A program made the position numbers and the translations under genes. Shown piece after piece: positions 45,601 to 54,284 of a stretch of 64,000 bases of DNA. The DNA comes from Phocoenobacter uteri (GTDB taxonomy: Bacteria > Pseudomonadota > Gammaproteobacteria > Enterobacterales > Pasteurellaceae): assembly GCF_900454895.1 (NCBI RefSeq), contig NZ_UGTA01000001.1, positions 992,001 to 1,056,000 of the forward strand. Direction: 5' to 3'. The notes under the pieces are model-generated. The model did no database searches. It worked only from the letters and a program-made list of their open reading frames with translations, and was not told where the DNA came from. How positions within the stretch are numbered: the first letter of the stretch is position 1; the number at the start of each line of letters is the position of its first letter.

Positions 45601-48130
45601 ACGCCTGCTGTCGCTTCGTTGCTTCATCTGCAATTTTAGCGGTCAGATTTTTGTTGGATTTTGCAACTTTTTTATCAACTTCCTCAACCGAATCACGCAA
45701 TTCATCAAGCTCAAACACTTCACGAACTTTCTGTAACTCGGTATCTGTCGCTAATGCTGTCTCTGCTTTTAAGCCCGCTCTTTTGTAAAATTCTCCCTTG
45801 TTAATTCCACGAATATGACGTAGCCAGTAATAGCGGATCACGTTGGCATTGATATTGTGTGTATAAGTTTGTGCTTGGACTTTAGCAACTTTTTTCGCTG
45901 TTTTAATGTCATCCGTCTCAGAGACAAAAATCTCTGTTTGTGTTGCTTCATCAACATAATCCCAGCTGATAACTACACCTTTAAAACCGCTAATTAAATG
46001 TACACCCGATGGTCTTGGCGGATTATCGACAACAAAGGATTTTGAGCTTTCTTTTAATAGCTGTCCATTACTGTTTTTAGCATAGATAACCACCAAATAA
46101 TCCCCATTTGGTAAAAAACTAAGATTTAATTCAGGAGATTTAAGTCCCTTTCTAAAATCATATAAATTACCGTCTTTGAGAATTTTAATATCATAAAATA
46201 ATTCTATCCCTACTGATGAAACATCAGCCTCAATAGTTGTTTCACCTTCAACAGAGTTAATCTCAATATGTGATATATTTGGCGTTTTGTGTGTGGTATG
46301 TGAATATGATGAAAAACTCGCACCTCCATCAACTATTGCCTCTTTTTGAGGCTCATGTTGTAAGGCGGTTATTGTATAACTTCCATCTTCTCCCTCTGCT
46401 ATCCCTAAGGCTCGAAAAAGTTGAGTTTGCACAGTTTGGGTATGTAACGCCCACACTCCATTTTCCTCAAGACCAACTGGGGCGGTTTCTAAATGTATGA
46501 TATGATCATTCTCACTATCAACACTTAAAACTTTAAGACGTTGTAATACTGGATTTTCACTGCCGTAGTCAACATAGCTAATATAACTTTCTCCGACAAG
46601 TTCCACAGCTCTATCTAGAGTTACTGTTCGATCTTTAATAGCAACTACACGCCCACCTAAATTTAAGTTTGCATAACTGTTATCTGCAACTTCAATAATA
46701 TCACCGGGCAAATGTCTTAACCCCTCACGCCCGACCGAGAAAGTAATAGTACATTGCTCTAAGCGAGATGTTTCTAAGATCCATTTACCATATCTTCGAG
46801 CTTGCCCACGACTTGTACACGCAAAAGCAACAATCTTTTTAACGTTGTAACCATAACGGGCTATCATTAAATCATCTGCTATATACTCAATTGTTTTTTG
46901 GTATCTATTTCTAGCATCCACATATTCTACTTCTACAGCCGTATAAATAGCTTTAAGTGGAACATATCGACGGCTAAATTTACCATTCACCACGTTAGCT
47001 TGCGTGTACGCACAAACTGGATCTGTCGCTCGGTCTTGGGTAGCCATTAGTTGCGTACCATTCCACGCTACTATTGCTCTAAATACCGAAGCCATATCAG
47101 CGAGAACTGAATAAGCATCTCTTTGTGATGTAAGCCACAAGTTAGCTGTCATTCTTGGTTCTTTACCACCGTAACCATCATCTACAAGCTGGTCACAGTA
47201 TTGAGCGATTTGGTAAAGTTGGAATTTATCAACCCCATATTCGCCTAATCTTTCACCTAACCCAACTAATTTATTAGTTATTAAGTCATAAAAGATCCAC
47301 GCAGGGTTATTTGTCCAATCAAGCTTAAAATCACCTTTCCATAATCCTCCTTCATACGTTCTTGTATAGGGATTATAGTTTGCAGGAATTTTTACTAACC
47401 GCCCTTGCAATAAAAAATTAACATTTGGAAAATGTGGATTATAACGAGAGTCGGTTTTTATCCCCACAATCGCCATATTTGGATACGATAGCTTTGTATC
47501 AATGATTTCTGTATAGCTAGACCAAAAAGTCGTATTTTGCAAACGTTGGCTATTACTATCTTCTGTAATTCTTTTAACTGTGATACTAAAAGGACGCTCT
47601 GGTAAATTAGTAAGAATGTAACTACGTGCAAAATGCGATGAGGATTTGCCGCTAATTGTAAATGTTGAATAGTCAGTGTCGTTAATTAAAACCTGAAAAG
47701 TAACATCCGTGCCGTTTGTATCACCCTCATCATTTTGTTCAAATAAAGCATTTACGCCCATTGTAAGACGAACACGAGTAATATCTTTGTCTATTACTGT
47801 GCGAGTAATTGGATGATCTTTTTTTACTTCTACGCCAACACTAACTTCTCGCTCTGAGCATTCAAATCCTTCTAAAGGTAACTGATCTTGTGTACCTAAA
47901 TTGTACTGAATTTCAGTATTTTTAAAGTTAAAACTTGCTTCATCATTATCATCAACTCCCTCTTCTTTCTGAATTGGAGTATTGTCAAAATAAGTGCTTT
48001 TCCATTTGTTTACTGGACCTTTAATTGGTCCTAAAGAAATTAGTCCGATAGCTCTTAATCTTTGAGATGATTTAAGAGAATCTGGAGCTTCATAGGGAGT
48101 ATGACCTCCACCACCACTTTGTCCACCCAT
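42680..48130 (-). CDS. J: Tail tip attachment protein J (host specificity)
   Basis: 1816 residues, lambda gpJ type. The N-terminal part (QRLRAIGLISLGPIKGPVN, DLITNKLVGLGERL, NGKFSRRYVPLKAIYTAVEV) is the conserved hub. A fibronectin-III-like domain lies near 730-810 and a coiled coil (EELRDSVEEVDKKVAK type) follows. Three related heptad segments with SQTVATNQQSTxSQLTTLTA come next, each followed by a different carbohydrate-binding-like domain. The C-terminus has GGTIKGGTIKGGTIEG repeats and a terminal receptor-binding domain. It contacts the host receptor and ejects DNA through the tip. Confidence 0.95.
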   Translation of the reverse strand: MGGQSGGGGHTPYEAPDSLKSSQRLRAIGLISLGPIKGPVNKWKSTYFDNTPIQKEEGVDDNDEASFNFKNTEIQYNLGTQDQLPLEGFECSEREVSVGVEVKKDHPITRTVIDKDITRVRLTMGVNALFEQNDEGDTNGTDVTFQVLINDTDYSTFTISGKSSSHFARSYILTNLPERPFSITVKRITEDSNSQRLQNTTFWSSYTEIIDTKLSYPNMAIVGIKTDSRYNPHFPNVNFLLQGRLVKIPANYNPYTRTYEGGLWKGDFKLDWTNNPAWIFYDLITNKLVGLGERLGEYGVDKFQLYQIAQYCDQLVDDGYGGKEPRMTANLWLTSQRDAYSVLADMASVFRAIVAWNGTQLMATQDRATDPVCAYTQANVVNGKFSRRYVPLKAIYTAVEVEYVDARNRYQKTIEYIADDLMIARYGYNVKKIVAFACTSRGQARRYGKWILETSRLEQCTITFSVGREGLRHLPGDIIEVADNSYANLNLGGRVVAIKDRTVTLDRAVELVGESYISYVDYGSENPVLQRLKVLSVDSENDHIIHLETAPVGLEENGVWALHTQTVQTQLFRALGIAEGEDGSYTITALQHEPQKEAIVDGGASFSSYSHTTHKTPNISHIEINSVEGETTIEADVSSVGIELFYDIKILKDGNLYDFRKGLKSPELNLSFLPNGDYLVVIYAKNSNGQLLKESSKSFVVDNPPRPSGVHLISGFKGVVISWDYVDEATQTEIFVSETDDIKTAKKVAKVQAQTYTHNINANVIRYYWLRHIRGINKGEFYKRAGLKAETALATDTELQKVREVFELDELRDSVEEVDKKVAKSNKNLTAKIADEATKRQQALIVQAREQEKKLVEEAKKLGTKITAVETATNDQSQQLSRLTVAKNNLVAGLEQERQARINGDKVEAQARANLVSQVEKNKAGLSTLSQTVATNQQSTVSQLTTLTAKVDSSVFGANLIPDSEFVNGFSELLIPNYNRSDIRTGINLSPMRTVEGMNIAFVERKGARSPTGKGRAIEIYRIPVEKGKTYQLSCYVQQATQNCNKTHIYYRPLVNGNWHSEKTSQKIIRIASAYNPNTTTLNTLTRHVINVHIAQDSEVDTIGLAIWIGEKTDDNVAYQFFTRPMICEVVDLNSPEVPYSIGSSKLQNESSNIKAELSQFKETQANRDRVLTTEINTAKSRLGNAESNIRALSQTVTNSQQTTASQLTTLTAKVDNVKVGGRNYILNSNVSLDNSNGIADYFHRLHFSSDLPLDAKVYTISADFNCENVSYPEQNSRVIVTAKVNFVDGTHSYLARFLATSKNNLSKLKGRFSTTLEYDKPISEINDVYIQIRNINGKAYIGNPKLEVGNVMSDWSPAPEDLDRKISTISANLSRFQETQATKNQSLTNEINTAKSRLGSAEGSIRTLSQTVATNQQSTASQITTLTARLNTKPKRYDWANGTSFYGKSISCEFPPSNAPVVYIKFRATDVEGGLHVKLNGVEKAIGFRGKNNEDKWYSIKVNSDINRNQPNVVVLENPEKTDGGSIYSVIWEEDNITDSQAESTHTIKTQAIAGGRIAVAGISVGAMANERTAESSIILMADKVGVVSSANDGTVKNLFSIVSGKVAVSGDLIADGMIMGKHIKANQTITAPNIQGGSVNVNNRFIVDNQGNLTANSGVFRGRIEGATITGGTIKGGTIKGGTIEGVTGTFSGNVYAKNLIDDVAKVYTWERHNQTITIPPFAKNRVLIIPGSNIKFWAHGASGSGSSFNIDAVLKSNRGDSIRDQDSIHTGGKTTLHLSGAIPIPRNTSLQVTLHIPTTYCNFKARVVGIAIC

Positions 48131-48141
48131 AATTTACTTCC

Positions 48142-48759
48142 TTAAATTTGCTCATCAACGGTTTCAACACCTTGAGAGATCAAAACTAAACTTGTCATCA
48201 TTGTGCCGTATAACAAGGGGATCGGTCTCCCTTGAGGGGTTATATTTTTAAGATTAGAAAAAGAAGTACTTTTCTGTTTTTCTGAATCATGAAATTCTGT
48301 TCCCATTTCAGGCGGTTTGGTTAACAATGAAACCGCTCCGCTCATAATCATTGAGACCCCCATTGTAAATGCCATTGTCGCACCCGCAAATTGTGATGCT
48401 CCTAAATAACTCCAACCTGCAGCACCTCCTGCATACCAAGACGCCGCAACAAGAATTACACCCACAACAATATTAAAAATACCGCCATTTTTACCAGCCC
48501 CTGCAACAACAGGGGTAAAATGAATAGTCCCATTATCATTAAGTTTTATAGCACTTGGATCTGTCTCTATTTGCTTTTGCGTGAGGTACTTATTTTTACC
48601 GATTCGTACTTTGTAAAACCCGTTAGATAATTTCTGTCTTAATCCTGGTATTTGGGTAAGCAACCCGCTCATTAGTTCTGAAAAGCTATCGACACAAAGC
48701 TCTAATGTTTTGTTATCTGTAAATCGTTTAAGATCGCCGTAAAATTTAATTTTTGCCAT
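48142..48759 (-). CDS. I: Tail assembly protein I
   Basis: 205 residues, lambda gpI family. The N-terminal ubiquitin-like region (IKFYGDLKRFTDNKTLEL) is followed by a Gly/Ala-rich hydrophobic middle (about 105-150) and a conserved end (NITPQGRPIPLLYGTMMTSL). It overlaps the end of gene K by 58 bases and takes part in tail-tip assembly. A partial second copy of its C-terminal half lies at 57283-57624. Confidence 0.92.
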   Translation of the reverse strand: MAKIKFYGDLKRFTDNKTLELCVDSFSELMSGLLTQIPGLRQKLSNGFYKVRIGKNKYLTQKQIETDPSAIKLNDNGTIHFTPVVAGAGKNGGIFNIVVGVILVAASWYAGGAAGWSYLGASQFAGATMAFTMGVSMIMSGAVSLLTKPPEMGTEFHDSEKQKSTSFSNLKNITPQGRPIPLLYGTMMTSLVLISQGVETVDEQI

Positions 48760-49466
48760 TCTCTATATCTCCAAATACTGTGAGTACAATCCAACCAAAA
48801 ACCATCATAAGGCACTCGTGCAGATAATCGCCCCTCACTGTGATGAAGCATTAGCTGATTACCTAGATAAATTCCTGCGTGATTTGGTACATCCGCACCA
48901 ATTTGAACCATTACAATATCCCCCAACTGTGGAGTTTCATTATGTGCTAGTTTTTCACACCCAAATCTAATGAGGTTTTCTTCATATAAATTACTTGTTT
49001 CAAACCAATTAAACTCATACTTAACATCATCAGGAACATCAATGCCTGCTAACATATAACTGTCTAATAGAATATTTCTACAGTCTTGTTTATTGTTTTC
49101 AAACTGACGACCGAGTAATGGGGCTATATTTCTGAACTGTTTAATTTCTCCACCCACAACTAACCAAAAATCTAATTGCATTCGTAATTGACACTCTCTG
49201 TCTGCCGTTGATAGATAAGGTAACCCTTTTTCTTCCTCAATATCTGGATGAGAATGAACAAAAGCAATTATTTCTCCTTTCTGTTCGGCTTCAATTAAAT
49301 CTTCTGAAGCGATTTCAAAAAAATTCATTGGATCATCTGCGATATTTTCACATCGTAAATATCGCATTTCTTTCCCTTCAGAAACGATGAAGCCACAACT
49401 TTCTTGTGGCTTACATTGTTCTGCGTGGTCTAGTATTTTTTTCTTAATTTCATTAGGTATTTTCAT
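48702..49466 (-). CDS. K: Tail tip peptidase K (JAB + NlpC/P60)
   Basis: 254 residues from ATG at 49466, two bases after the L stop. An N-terminal JAB/MPN+ metalloprotease domain has ESCGFIV, FVHSHPD and STADRECQ (zinc ligands). A C-terminal NlpC/P60 domain has DCRNILLDSY (catalytic Cys) and NHAGIYLGNQLMLHHSEGR (His). It probably cuts peptidoglycan during infection and acts in tip assembly. Confidence 0.95.
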   Translation of the reverse strand: MKIPNEIKKKILDHAEQCKPQESCGFIVSEGKEMRYLRCENIADDPMNFFEIASEDLIEAEQKGEIIAFVHSHPDIEEEKGLPYLSTADRECQLRMQLDFWLVVGGEIKQFRNIAPLLGRQFENNKQDCRNILLDSYMLAGIDVPDDVKYEFNWFETSNLYEENLIRFGCEKLAHNETPQLGDIVMVQIGADVPNHAGIYLGNQLMLHHSEGRLSARVPYDGFWLDCTHSIWRYREWQKLNFTAILNDLQITKH

Positions 49467-49467
49467 T

Positions 49468-50202
49468 TTAATTACCATATTGTGTTGTCGATGGAAAACC
49501 ACCAAAAGGCAATGCTACATCATTTCCAAATCTTAATTTACACCCTTGAATACAATGACTACAACGATCTTTTTTGAGGTCTGTTGTTGGTCTATCGTAT
49601 TCGTCTGCGACTGCCTCTCCTGTATAGCCACATTGGGCAGAACGATACTGCCAAATACAAACATCGGAAGTAATCATTAAGAGTGGTATTCGAGCATTAT
49701 CAGTTTCAGCGGGCAATGAGAGTTCAAAACTTGCTATTTCATCATTTAAACTTTTTAATTGCTCAACAATATAATAGCTTGGTGTCCCCGCAAAAGGATC
49801 TGCGTTCACATTCCCTTCTGGAAAATTAACAGCATCTAGAAATTGAGCATACACTTGATGGCGTGTTACTTTCGCTCCAACTCCCTGTCCAAATTCCGAA
49901 ACAATCGCGGTCACAATTCCATAGAGATTTGACATCACAAGAGAGGGGCGATTACTAGGACCTTGTCCTGATACTTCAAATCCTTCAGCTTGAATTGGAT
50001 AAGCCTGATACTCATTGCCTTGCCAAACTAGATTTTTATGCCCTTGTGAAAGCCCATTATGAAATCTTAGTAACTCCCCTTTTTTGGTTGGATCTAAACT
50101 ACTATAAATATGTCTCAAATCGATCTCCCAAAGTTCAATCAAGGCATTTTGCTCAAACTTGGGTAATTCTTTTAACATCTTTTCAGGTACTTGCTTTGGC
50201 AT
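49468..50202 (-). CDS. L: Minor tail protein L (Fe-S)
   Basis: 244 residues, lambda gpL. Four conserved Cys near the C-terminus (CIWQYRSAQCGYTGEAV and DRCSHCIQGCKLRFG) match the iron-sulfur-cluster region known for gpL. The start codon shares a base with the M stop (TAATG). Confidence 0.95.
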   Translation of the reverse strand: MPKQVPEKMLKELPKFEQNALIELWEIDLRHIYSSLDPTKKGELLRFHNGLSQGHKNLVWQGNEYQAYPIQAEGFEVSGQGPSNRPSLVMSNLYGIVTAIVSEFGQGVGAKVTRHQVYAQFLDAVNFPEGNVNADPFAGTPSYYIVEQLKSLNDEIASFELSLPAETDNARIPLLMITSDVCIWQYRSAQCGYTGEAVADEYDRPTTDLKKDRCSHCIQGCKLRFGNDVALPFGGFPSTTQYGN

Positions 50203-50534
50203 TAAAGCACCTCCTCAAACTCACAAGCAAAATCAGAATACCTTAATTTCGCTGTTTCTGACCACTTAGGGCAAACTACTTTAATAAGCTTACTTTGTGA
50301 TCTTTCTTGAAAATAAAACGCTTTAACCCCTCCGTGTTTCGCTAAGAAATCCTCAAAGCTCTCTTTTTTCTTACTTGGGACTTTAAACGTTAATGAAAAC
50401 TTTCTTAGCAACGGATTTAACCCGTCAGCAATCCTTTGTTGATAGCCATCTCCGAATTGTATCGCTTTTCGCTTTGGTTCATTACTTACCGAATAACCTG
50501 GCTTAGGACAAAATGGAAACTTTTCAATCTCCAT
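50202..50534 (-). CDS. M: Minor tail protein M
   Basis: 110 residues, lambda gpM family: FGDGYQQRIADGLNP and the C-terminal SDFACEFEEVL. It is part of the tail-tip baseplate. AGGAGG ribosome site lies between it and the tape measure stop. Confidence 0.92.
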   Translation of the reverse strand: MEIEKFPFCPKPGYSVSNEPKRKAIQFGDGYQQRIADGLNPLLRKFSLTFKVPSKKKESFEDFLAKHGGVKAFYFQERSQSKLIKVVCPKWSETAKLRYSDFACEFEEVL

Positions 50535-50537
50535 AAA

Positions 50538-53500
50538 TTACCTCCTATTATATTGTCCACCACTTCGTACAAACCCATTTACTAACGCATTGTGAGTTTC
50601 TTCGCGGGCGATTTGCTTCATTAACTCGACTGTAACCTTAATATTGTTACCATCTCGCTCTGTTTTAACTGCTGCTTCAGTTGGTTCACCATTATTGATA
50701 ACTTTTACCGTTACATTTGGTGATGATGGTTTTAACCTGTATTTTGGTGTTGGAAGATTAGGGACTCCTACACCGCCACCATTGGCAAACCCACGTCTTG
50801 GAACACCGTAATTCAACTGATCTAAAAAGCCACGACCTAATCTAGATGTGGCTTCTTTTGTGATAACGTATTCCCCTTTGTGGACAACACCTGCTGGCGT
50901 ATATTTTCCACCGTCTCCTGTGTAACCACCTGTTGCAAAACTAGCTTGAACTGATTGTATCGTTGAGATTATCCTTGCTGTTTGACTTGCCGCCTTAGCA
51001 TATTCGACCATATTTTGGGGAAATGGTAGTTTTGCAGCCTCAGAAAGTGCCAATCCTGCATTAACAGAAGCTTCTGCAATCGCAAATCCCTTTGATATAG
51101 CAAACATAGCTTTATAGGCTTTGGATTGCTTGCCCGCAGCATCACCCATTACCCCAGCCATTGTATCAAAAGCAGAAGACATTAAAGATGCAGATTGAGA
51201 ATACGCCTCCATCTCTCTTTTCTGTTTCTCTGTTTCATATTTCTCAATTATTTCTTGTCTGCGTTTTTGATACTCTTCTTCTGAAATCAGCTTCTGCTCA
51301 TTAACCTCTTGTTGCCTATTTAACTCATCAAGCATTGCAAGTTCTTGAGCTTGTTGATTATCTAGATCTTGATTAGGTTTGTTAGCCCCTAAGTATTGAG
51401 AAACAGGATCGACAGTACTTTGAGAAACTTCTTGAGCATAATTAAATTGTGCTTGAAATCCCGCTTTTGTTGCCTCGCCTGCCGTTAGTTGACCCGCTTT
51501 CTGTAGCTCTCGAATTGTGTTTAACTCTTCTTCAAGATGCATTTTTGCTTGTTTCTTAGGCGAGTATTTGTTTGCTAATTCTTGTTTTTGTTTGTAAAAA
51601 CGTTTTTCTATTGCTATCTTAGCAATTACAGCATCTTGATGGGAAACAACACCTTTTTTAATAAACTCATTTAATTTATTAAAAGCTTTTTCCTCTTCCT
51701 TCTCTATCGCTTGAAGACTGGATCTATTCTGAGAAAGTAAATCATCATAGAACGTACCCCAGCTTTTACGGTAATCTTCACCTGTATCTTTTAGCGACAT
51801 CTCAATAGTCTGTGTTTGTTGATCTGTTTCAAACAACTTACCAATCTTATTCCCCATATCAAGCATTGTATTAAGTTGCTCGCTAGATAGTTTTATTGCC
51901 TCTGCTGCAGATTTCGCTGCCACCACATCCCCATTTGCAATCGCATTCAGAACTTTTGAATATTCAGCCCCTTTCACTCCTAATGTTTCATACAAGCCAG
52001 CTAATACATAAGAAGCCTTAGCGTGTCCTTTATTTTTCAACTCTAATACTTCTAATTTAGCTCGTAAACTATTCGATTTTTCCATTAAGTTTTGTTGAGC
52101 TTTAGTAAAGTCAATCGTTGCTATCTTCGCCCCATCTGTTTCTTTTTTAACTTCTTTTGTCCGTTTGGCTACTGAATTTAAAGTATTCGATACCGTTTCA
52201 GAATCCACCCCTAGAAGTTCCAATTGACTACGAATTTCATCAAAACTTTTTCCAGAATTTTTCATCTTCTGGACTAACGGCTCAAGCATTTTGCTTAACA
52301 CTTGTTTTGCTTTTTCTGCATTTTCTTTGATTGTCTGAATTTCAAGTTTTAACTTCTCCATTTCTTGTTCATCAGTATTGCCCATGACAGTAAAACCTTC
52401 AAAATCCGTACTAATTTGTGAGGTCAGTAATCCACCTCTAGCTTTTCCGACTTCATCATTAAGTCTTTCAATTTCTTTTAACTGCTCAGTAACTCGTAAC
52501 GATAAAGCAGCAACACTCAAATCTTCATAACTTTCTGTCAATTGCTGATTTGCTCTTGTAGTATCTAATGCCCAATTTCTTGCCTTTTCTGCCTGACTTG
52601 AAAAATACCACAAAGCACCTCCTGCCAACATAACAACACCTGCAGGACCACCTAATAAACCCATCACAGCATTTAAGCCACGAGTTGCAACGTTCAACAA
52701 TCTATTTACTGTCAATAAATTACGCTTTGCAGCAGCCTCTGCATTAACTAATCCAATAATTTCAGCTGTCTGTATTTTTATTTTTTTACGAAGCGTTGCT
52801 TTTTTCTTATTTGATCTTGTGAGTTCTAAATTAGTTTTTAATTTAGCCAAATTTGCTTCTGCAGCAACTCTTGTTGCAGTTGCCTGCTCATAAATAGCCT
52901 GAGCTTCTTTTTTATGGGCTATAGCACTTTTAGCACTGTTAATACTACTAGTTAATAACAAACCAGAATATTTACCTAATTGACCAATTGCTAAAACACC
53001 ACCAAAAATTACTGCAGCCTTAATTGCCTCTTCTAGGTTAGCCGCAACAAGCTCTATATTTTCGGCTAAGAAATCAGTCACTCCAATACTTTCATTAAAT
53101 GATCCGATTGTTTTTACAAATGATGTTTCTAAGTTGGTAAATGCTTGAGAAACCGTTTTGATACGCTTACTGAAATCAGTATCGACACTATCCTTTACTT
53201 TCTCTAATGCAGGAATAACAACATCCATTGTTAGCTTACCTGCTTTTGCCATTTCTCGCAATTCGCCCCTAGTAACACCTAATCCTTTTGCAATTGCATC
53301 TAAAATAGCAGGGGTCTGATCACTTAATGAATTAAATTCTTCACCACGTAATACACCACTTGCTAATGCTTGTCCAAACTGCATAAGTGCTGCTTGAGCA
53401 GAGGCAGCACTTGCTCCTGACATTGCAACCGCTTTATTGATCGTTTCTGTAATACTTGCTACTCGCTCTTGGCTTAAATGTAGTGTTTCTGCATTTTGTG

Positions 53501-53888
53501 ATAAGCGTTGATAAATTTGTGCCGTTGTGTCTAATTCTTGATTTGTTCTCAATGCAATTTCAAAAACGGAATTTGTCGCTGCAGTAAGTGCAGTACTTCC
53601 ATTTGTGACTAACCGTAATTTATTGATCACTTCGGTATTTGCATCTGCATATCTAAGGGTCGTCTGAATTCCCCTTGATAGTGTAGATAACATATCTTTT
53701 CCCAAAAGTAAGTTAGTGACCTTGCTAGATTTATTTAATGATGTCATTGCCGCATCTATATTATTTAAATACTTTTGTGTTCTTCTAGAAAAAGTTTGAG
53801 CTCGTTGCTCAGCTTTAGTTAATGCGTTTTGAAATTTGATCTGATCGAGCGTAAGCTGAATATTTAAAGATCCTAATGAACCTGGCAT
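50538..53888 (-). CDS. H: Tail tape measure protein
   Basis: 1116 residues, lambda gpH/Mu-type. The N-terminal TMP domain (about residues 75-260: TYGS-like MSGASAASAQAALMQFGQALA, FNSLSDQTPAILDAIAKGLG) precedes two hydrophobic segments (about 285-310 and 405-430), long coiled coils and a Gly-rich C-terminal end. Length should set the tail length, roughly 1.5 angstrom per residue in this family. An intrinsic terminator lies 14 bases upstream of its start codon. Confidence 0.95.
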   Translation of the reverse strand: MPGSLGSLNIQLTLDQIKFQNALTKAEQRAQTFSRRTQKYLNNIDAAMTSLNKSSKVTNLLLGKDMLSTLSRGIQTTLRYADANTEVINKLRLVTNGSTALTAATNSVFEIALRTNQELDTTAQIYQRLSQNAETLHLSQERVASITETINKAVAMSGASAASAQAALMQFGQALASGVLRGEEFNSLSDQTPAILDAIAKGLGVTRGELREMAKAGKLTMDVVIPALEKVKDSVDTDFSKRIKTVSQAFTNLETSFVKTIGSFNESIGVTDFLAENIELVAANLEEAIKAAVIFGGVLAIGQLGKYSGLLLTSSINSAKSAIAHKKEAQAIYEQATATRVAAEANLAKLKTNLELTRSNKKKATLRKKIKIQTAEIIGLVNAEAAAKRNLLTVNRLLNVATRGLNAVMGLLGGPAGVVMLAGGALWYFSSQAEKARNWALDTTRANQQLTESYEDLSVAALSLRVTEQLKEIERLNDEVGKARGGLLTSQISTDFEGFTVMGNTDEQEMEKLKLEIQTIKENAEKAKQVLSKMLEPLVQKMKNSGKSFDEIRSQLELLGVDSETVSNTLNSVAKRTKEVKKETDGAKIATIDFTKAQQNLMEKSNSLRAKLEVLELKNKGHAKASYVLAGLYETLGVKGAEYSKVLNAIANGDVVAAKSAAEAIKLSSEQLNTMLDMGNKIGKLFETDQQTQTIEMSLKDTGEDYRKSWGTFYDDLLSQNRSSLQAIEKEEEKAFNKLNEFIKKGVVSHQDAVIAKIAIEKRFYKQKQELANKYSPKKQAKMHLEEELNTIRELQKAGQLTAGEATKAGFQAQFNYAQEVSQSTVDPVSQYLGANKPNQDLDNQQAQELAMLDELNRQQEVNEQKLISEEEYQKRRQEIIEKYETEKQKREMEAYSQSASLMSSAFDTMAGVMGDAAGKQSKAYKAMFAISKGFAIAEASVNAGLALSEAAKLPFPQNMVEYAKAASQTARIISTIQSVQASFATGGYTGDGGKYTPAGVVHKGEYVITKEATSRLGRGFLDQLNYGVPRRGFANGGGVGVPNLPTPKYRLKPSSPNVTVKVINNGEPTEAAVKTERDGNNIKVTVELMKQIAREETHNALVNGFVRSGGQYNRR

Positions 53889-53901
53889 AAAATTCTCCCA
53901 T

Positions 53902-53933
53902 AAAAAAAGCCCAATCCGTTAAGATTGGGCTTT
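53902..53933 (-). terminator. Strong terminator directly before the tape measure gene
   Basis: Perfect AAAGCCCAATC / GATTGGGCTTT stem with a six-base loop, then seven T on the minus strand. The tape measure ribosome site (GGAGAA) starts four bases after the T run, so the gene can only be made by read-through. Confidence 0.9.
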
Positions 53934-53948
53934 CTAACTATAATTCTG

Positions 53949-54233
53949 TTATTTAATGATAATGTACTTCGTTTTTTTCCCTTTTTTTTCTTCCTTCTTT
54001 AAGGCTTCTTTCTTTGCTTCTTCTTGCTTATATTCTATATAAGCTTTACATACCTCATAAATGGCAAATACGACGAAAATACCCAACCATACCAGAATAT
54101 ATCCCCAGCCTTCCCATTCCCATACTTTATCACTAGCTAATACTCCTAGCATACATAAAAGGATAAAAGGTACACTCACAATGATTACATAAATTTTAAT
54201 AAGCCAAACAAAAGATTCTAAGATGTCTTTCAT
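53949..54233 (-). CDS. Small prophage membrane protein, paralogue of 39380-39652
   Basis: 94 residues. Two hydrophobic helices (about 10-33 and 48-66) and a Lys-rich C-terminal helix ending KTKYIIIK. It shares MLGVLASDKVWEW with the copy at 39.4 kb. It lies between the antirepressor and the tape measure. Function unknown; a holin-like or exclusion role is possible from size and topology, without direct evidence. Confidence 0.82.
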   Translation of the reverse strand: MKDILESFVWLIKIYVIIVSVPFILLCMLGVLASDKVWEWEGWGYILVWLGIFVVFAIYEVCKAYIEYKQEEAKKEALKKEEKKGKKTKYIIIK

Positions 54234-54253
54234 ATTTTCCCATCCTTATAAAT

Positions 54254-54282
54254 AAGCGGTTATATTTTAATTAAATTTTACA
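54254..54282 (+). repeat. Uptake-signal-bearing repeat shared with 40237-40265
   Basis: AAGCGGTTATATTTTAATTA and the next nine bases (29 in all) are identical at both sites. It sits between the antirepressor stop and the small membrane gene. Confidence 0.7.
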
Positions 54283-54284
54283 CA

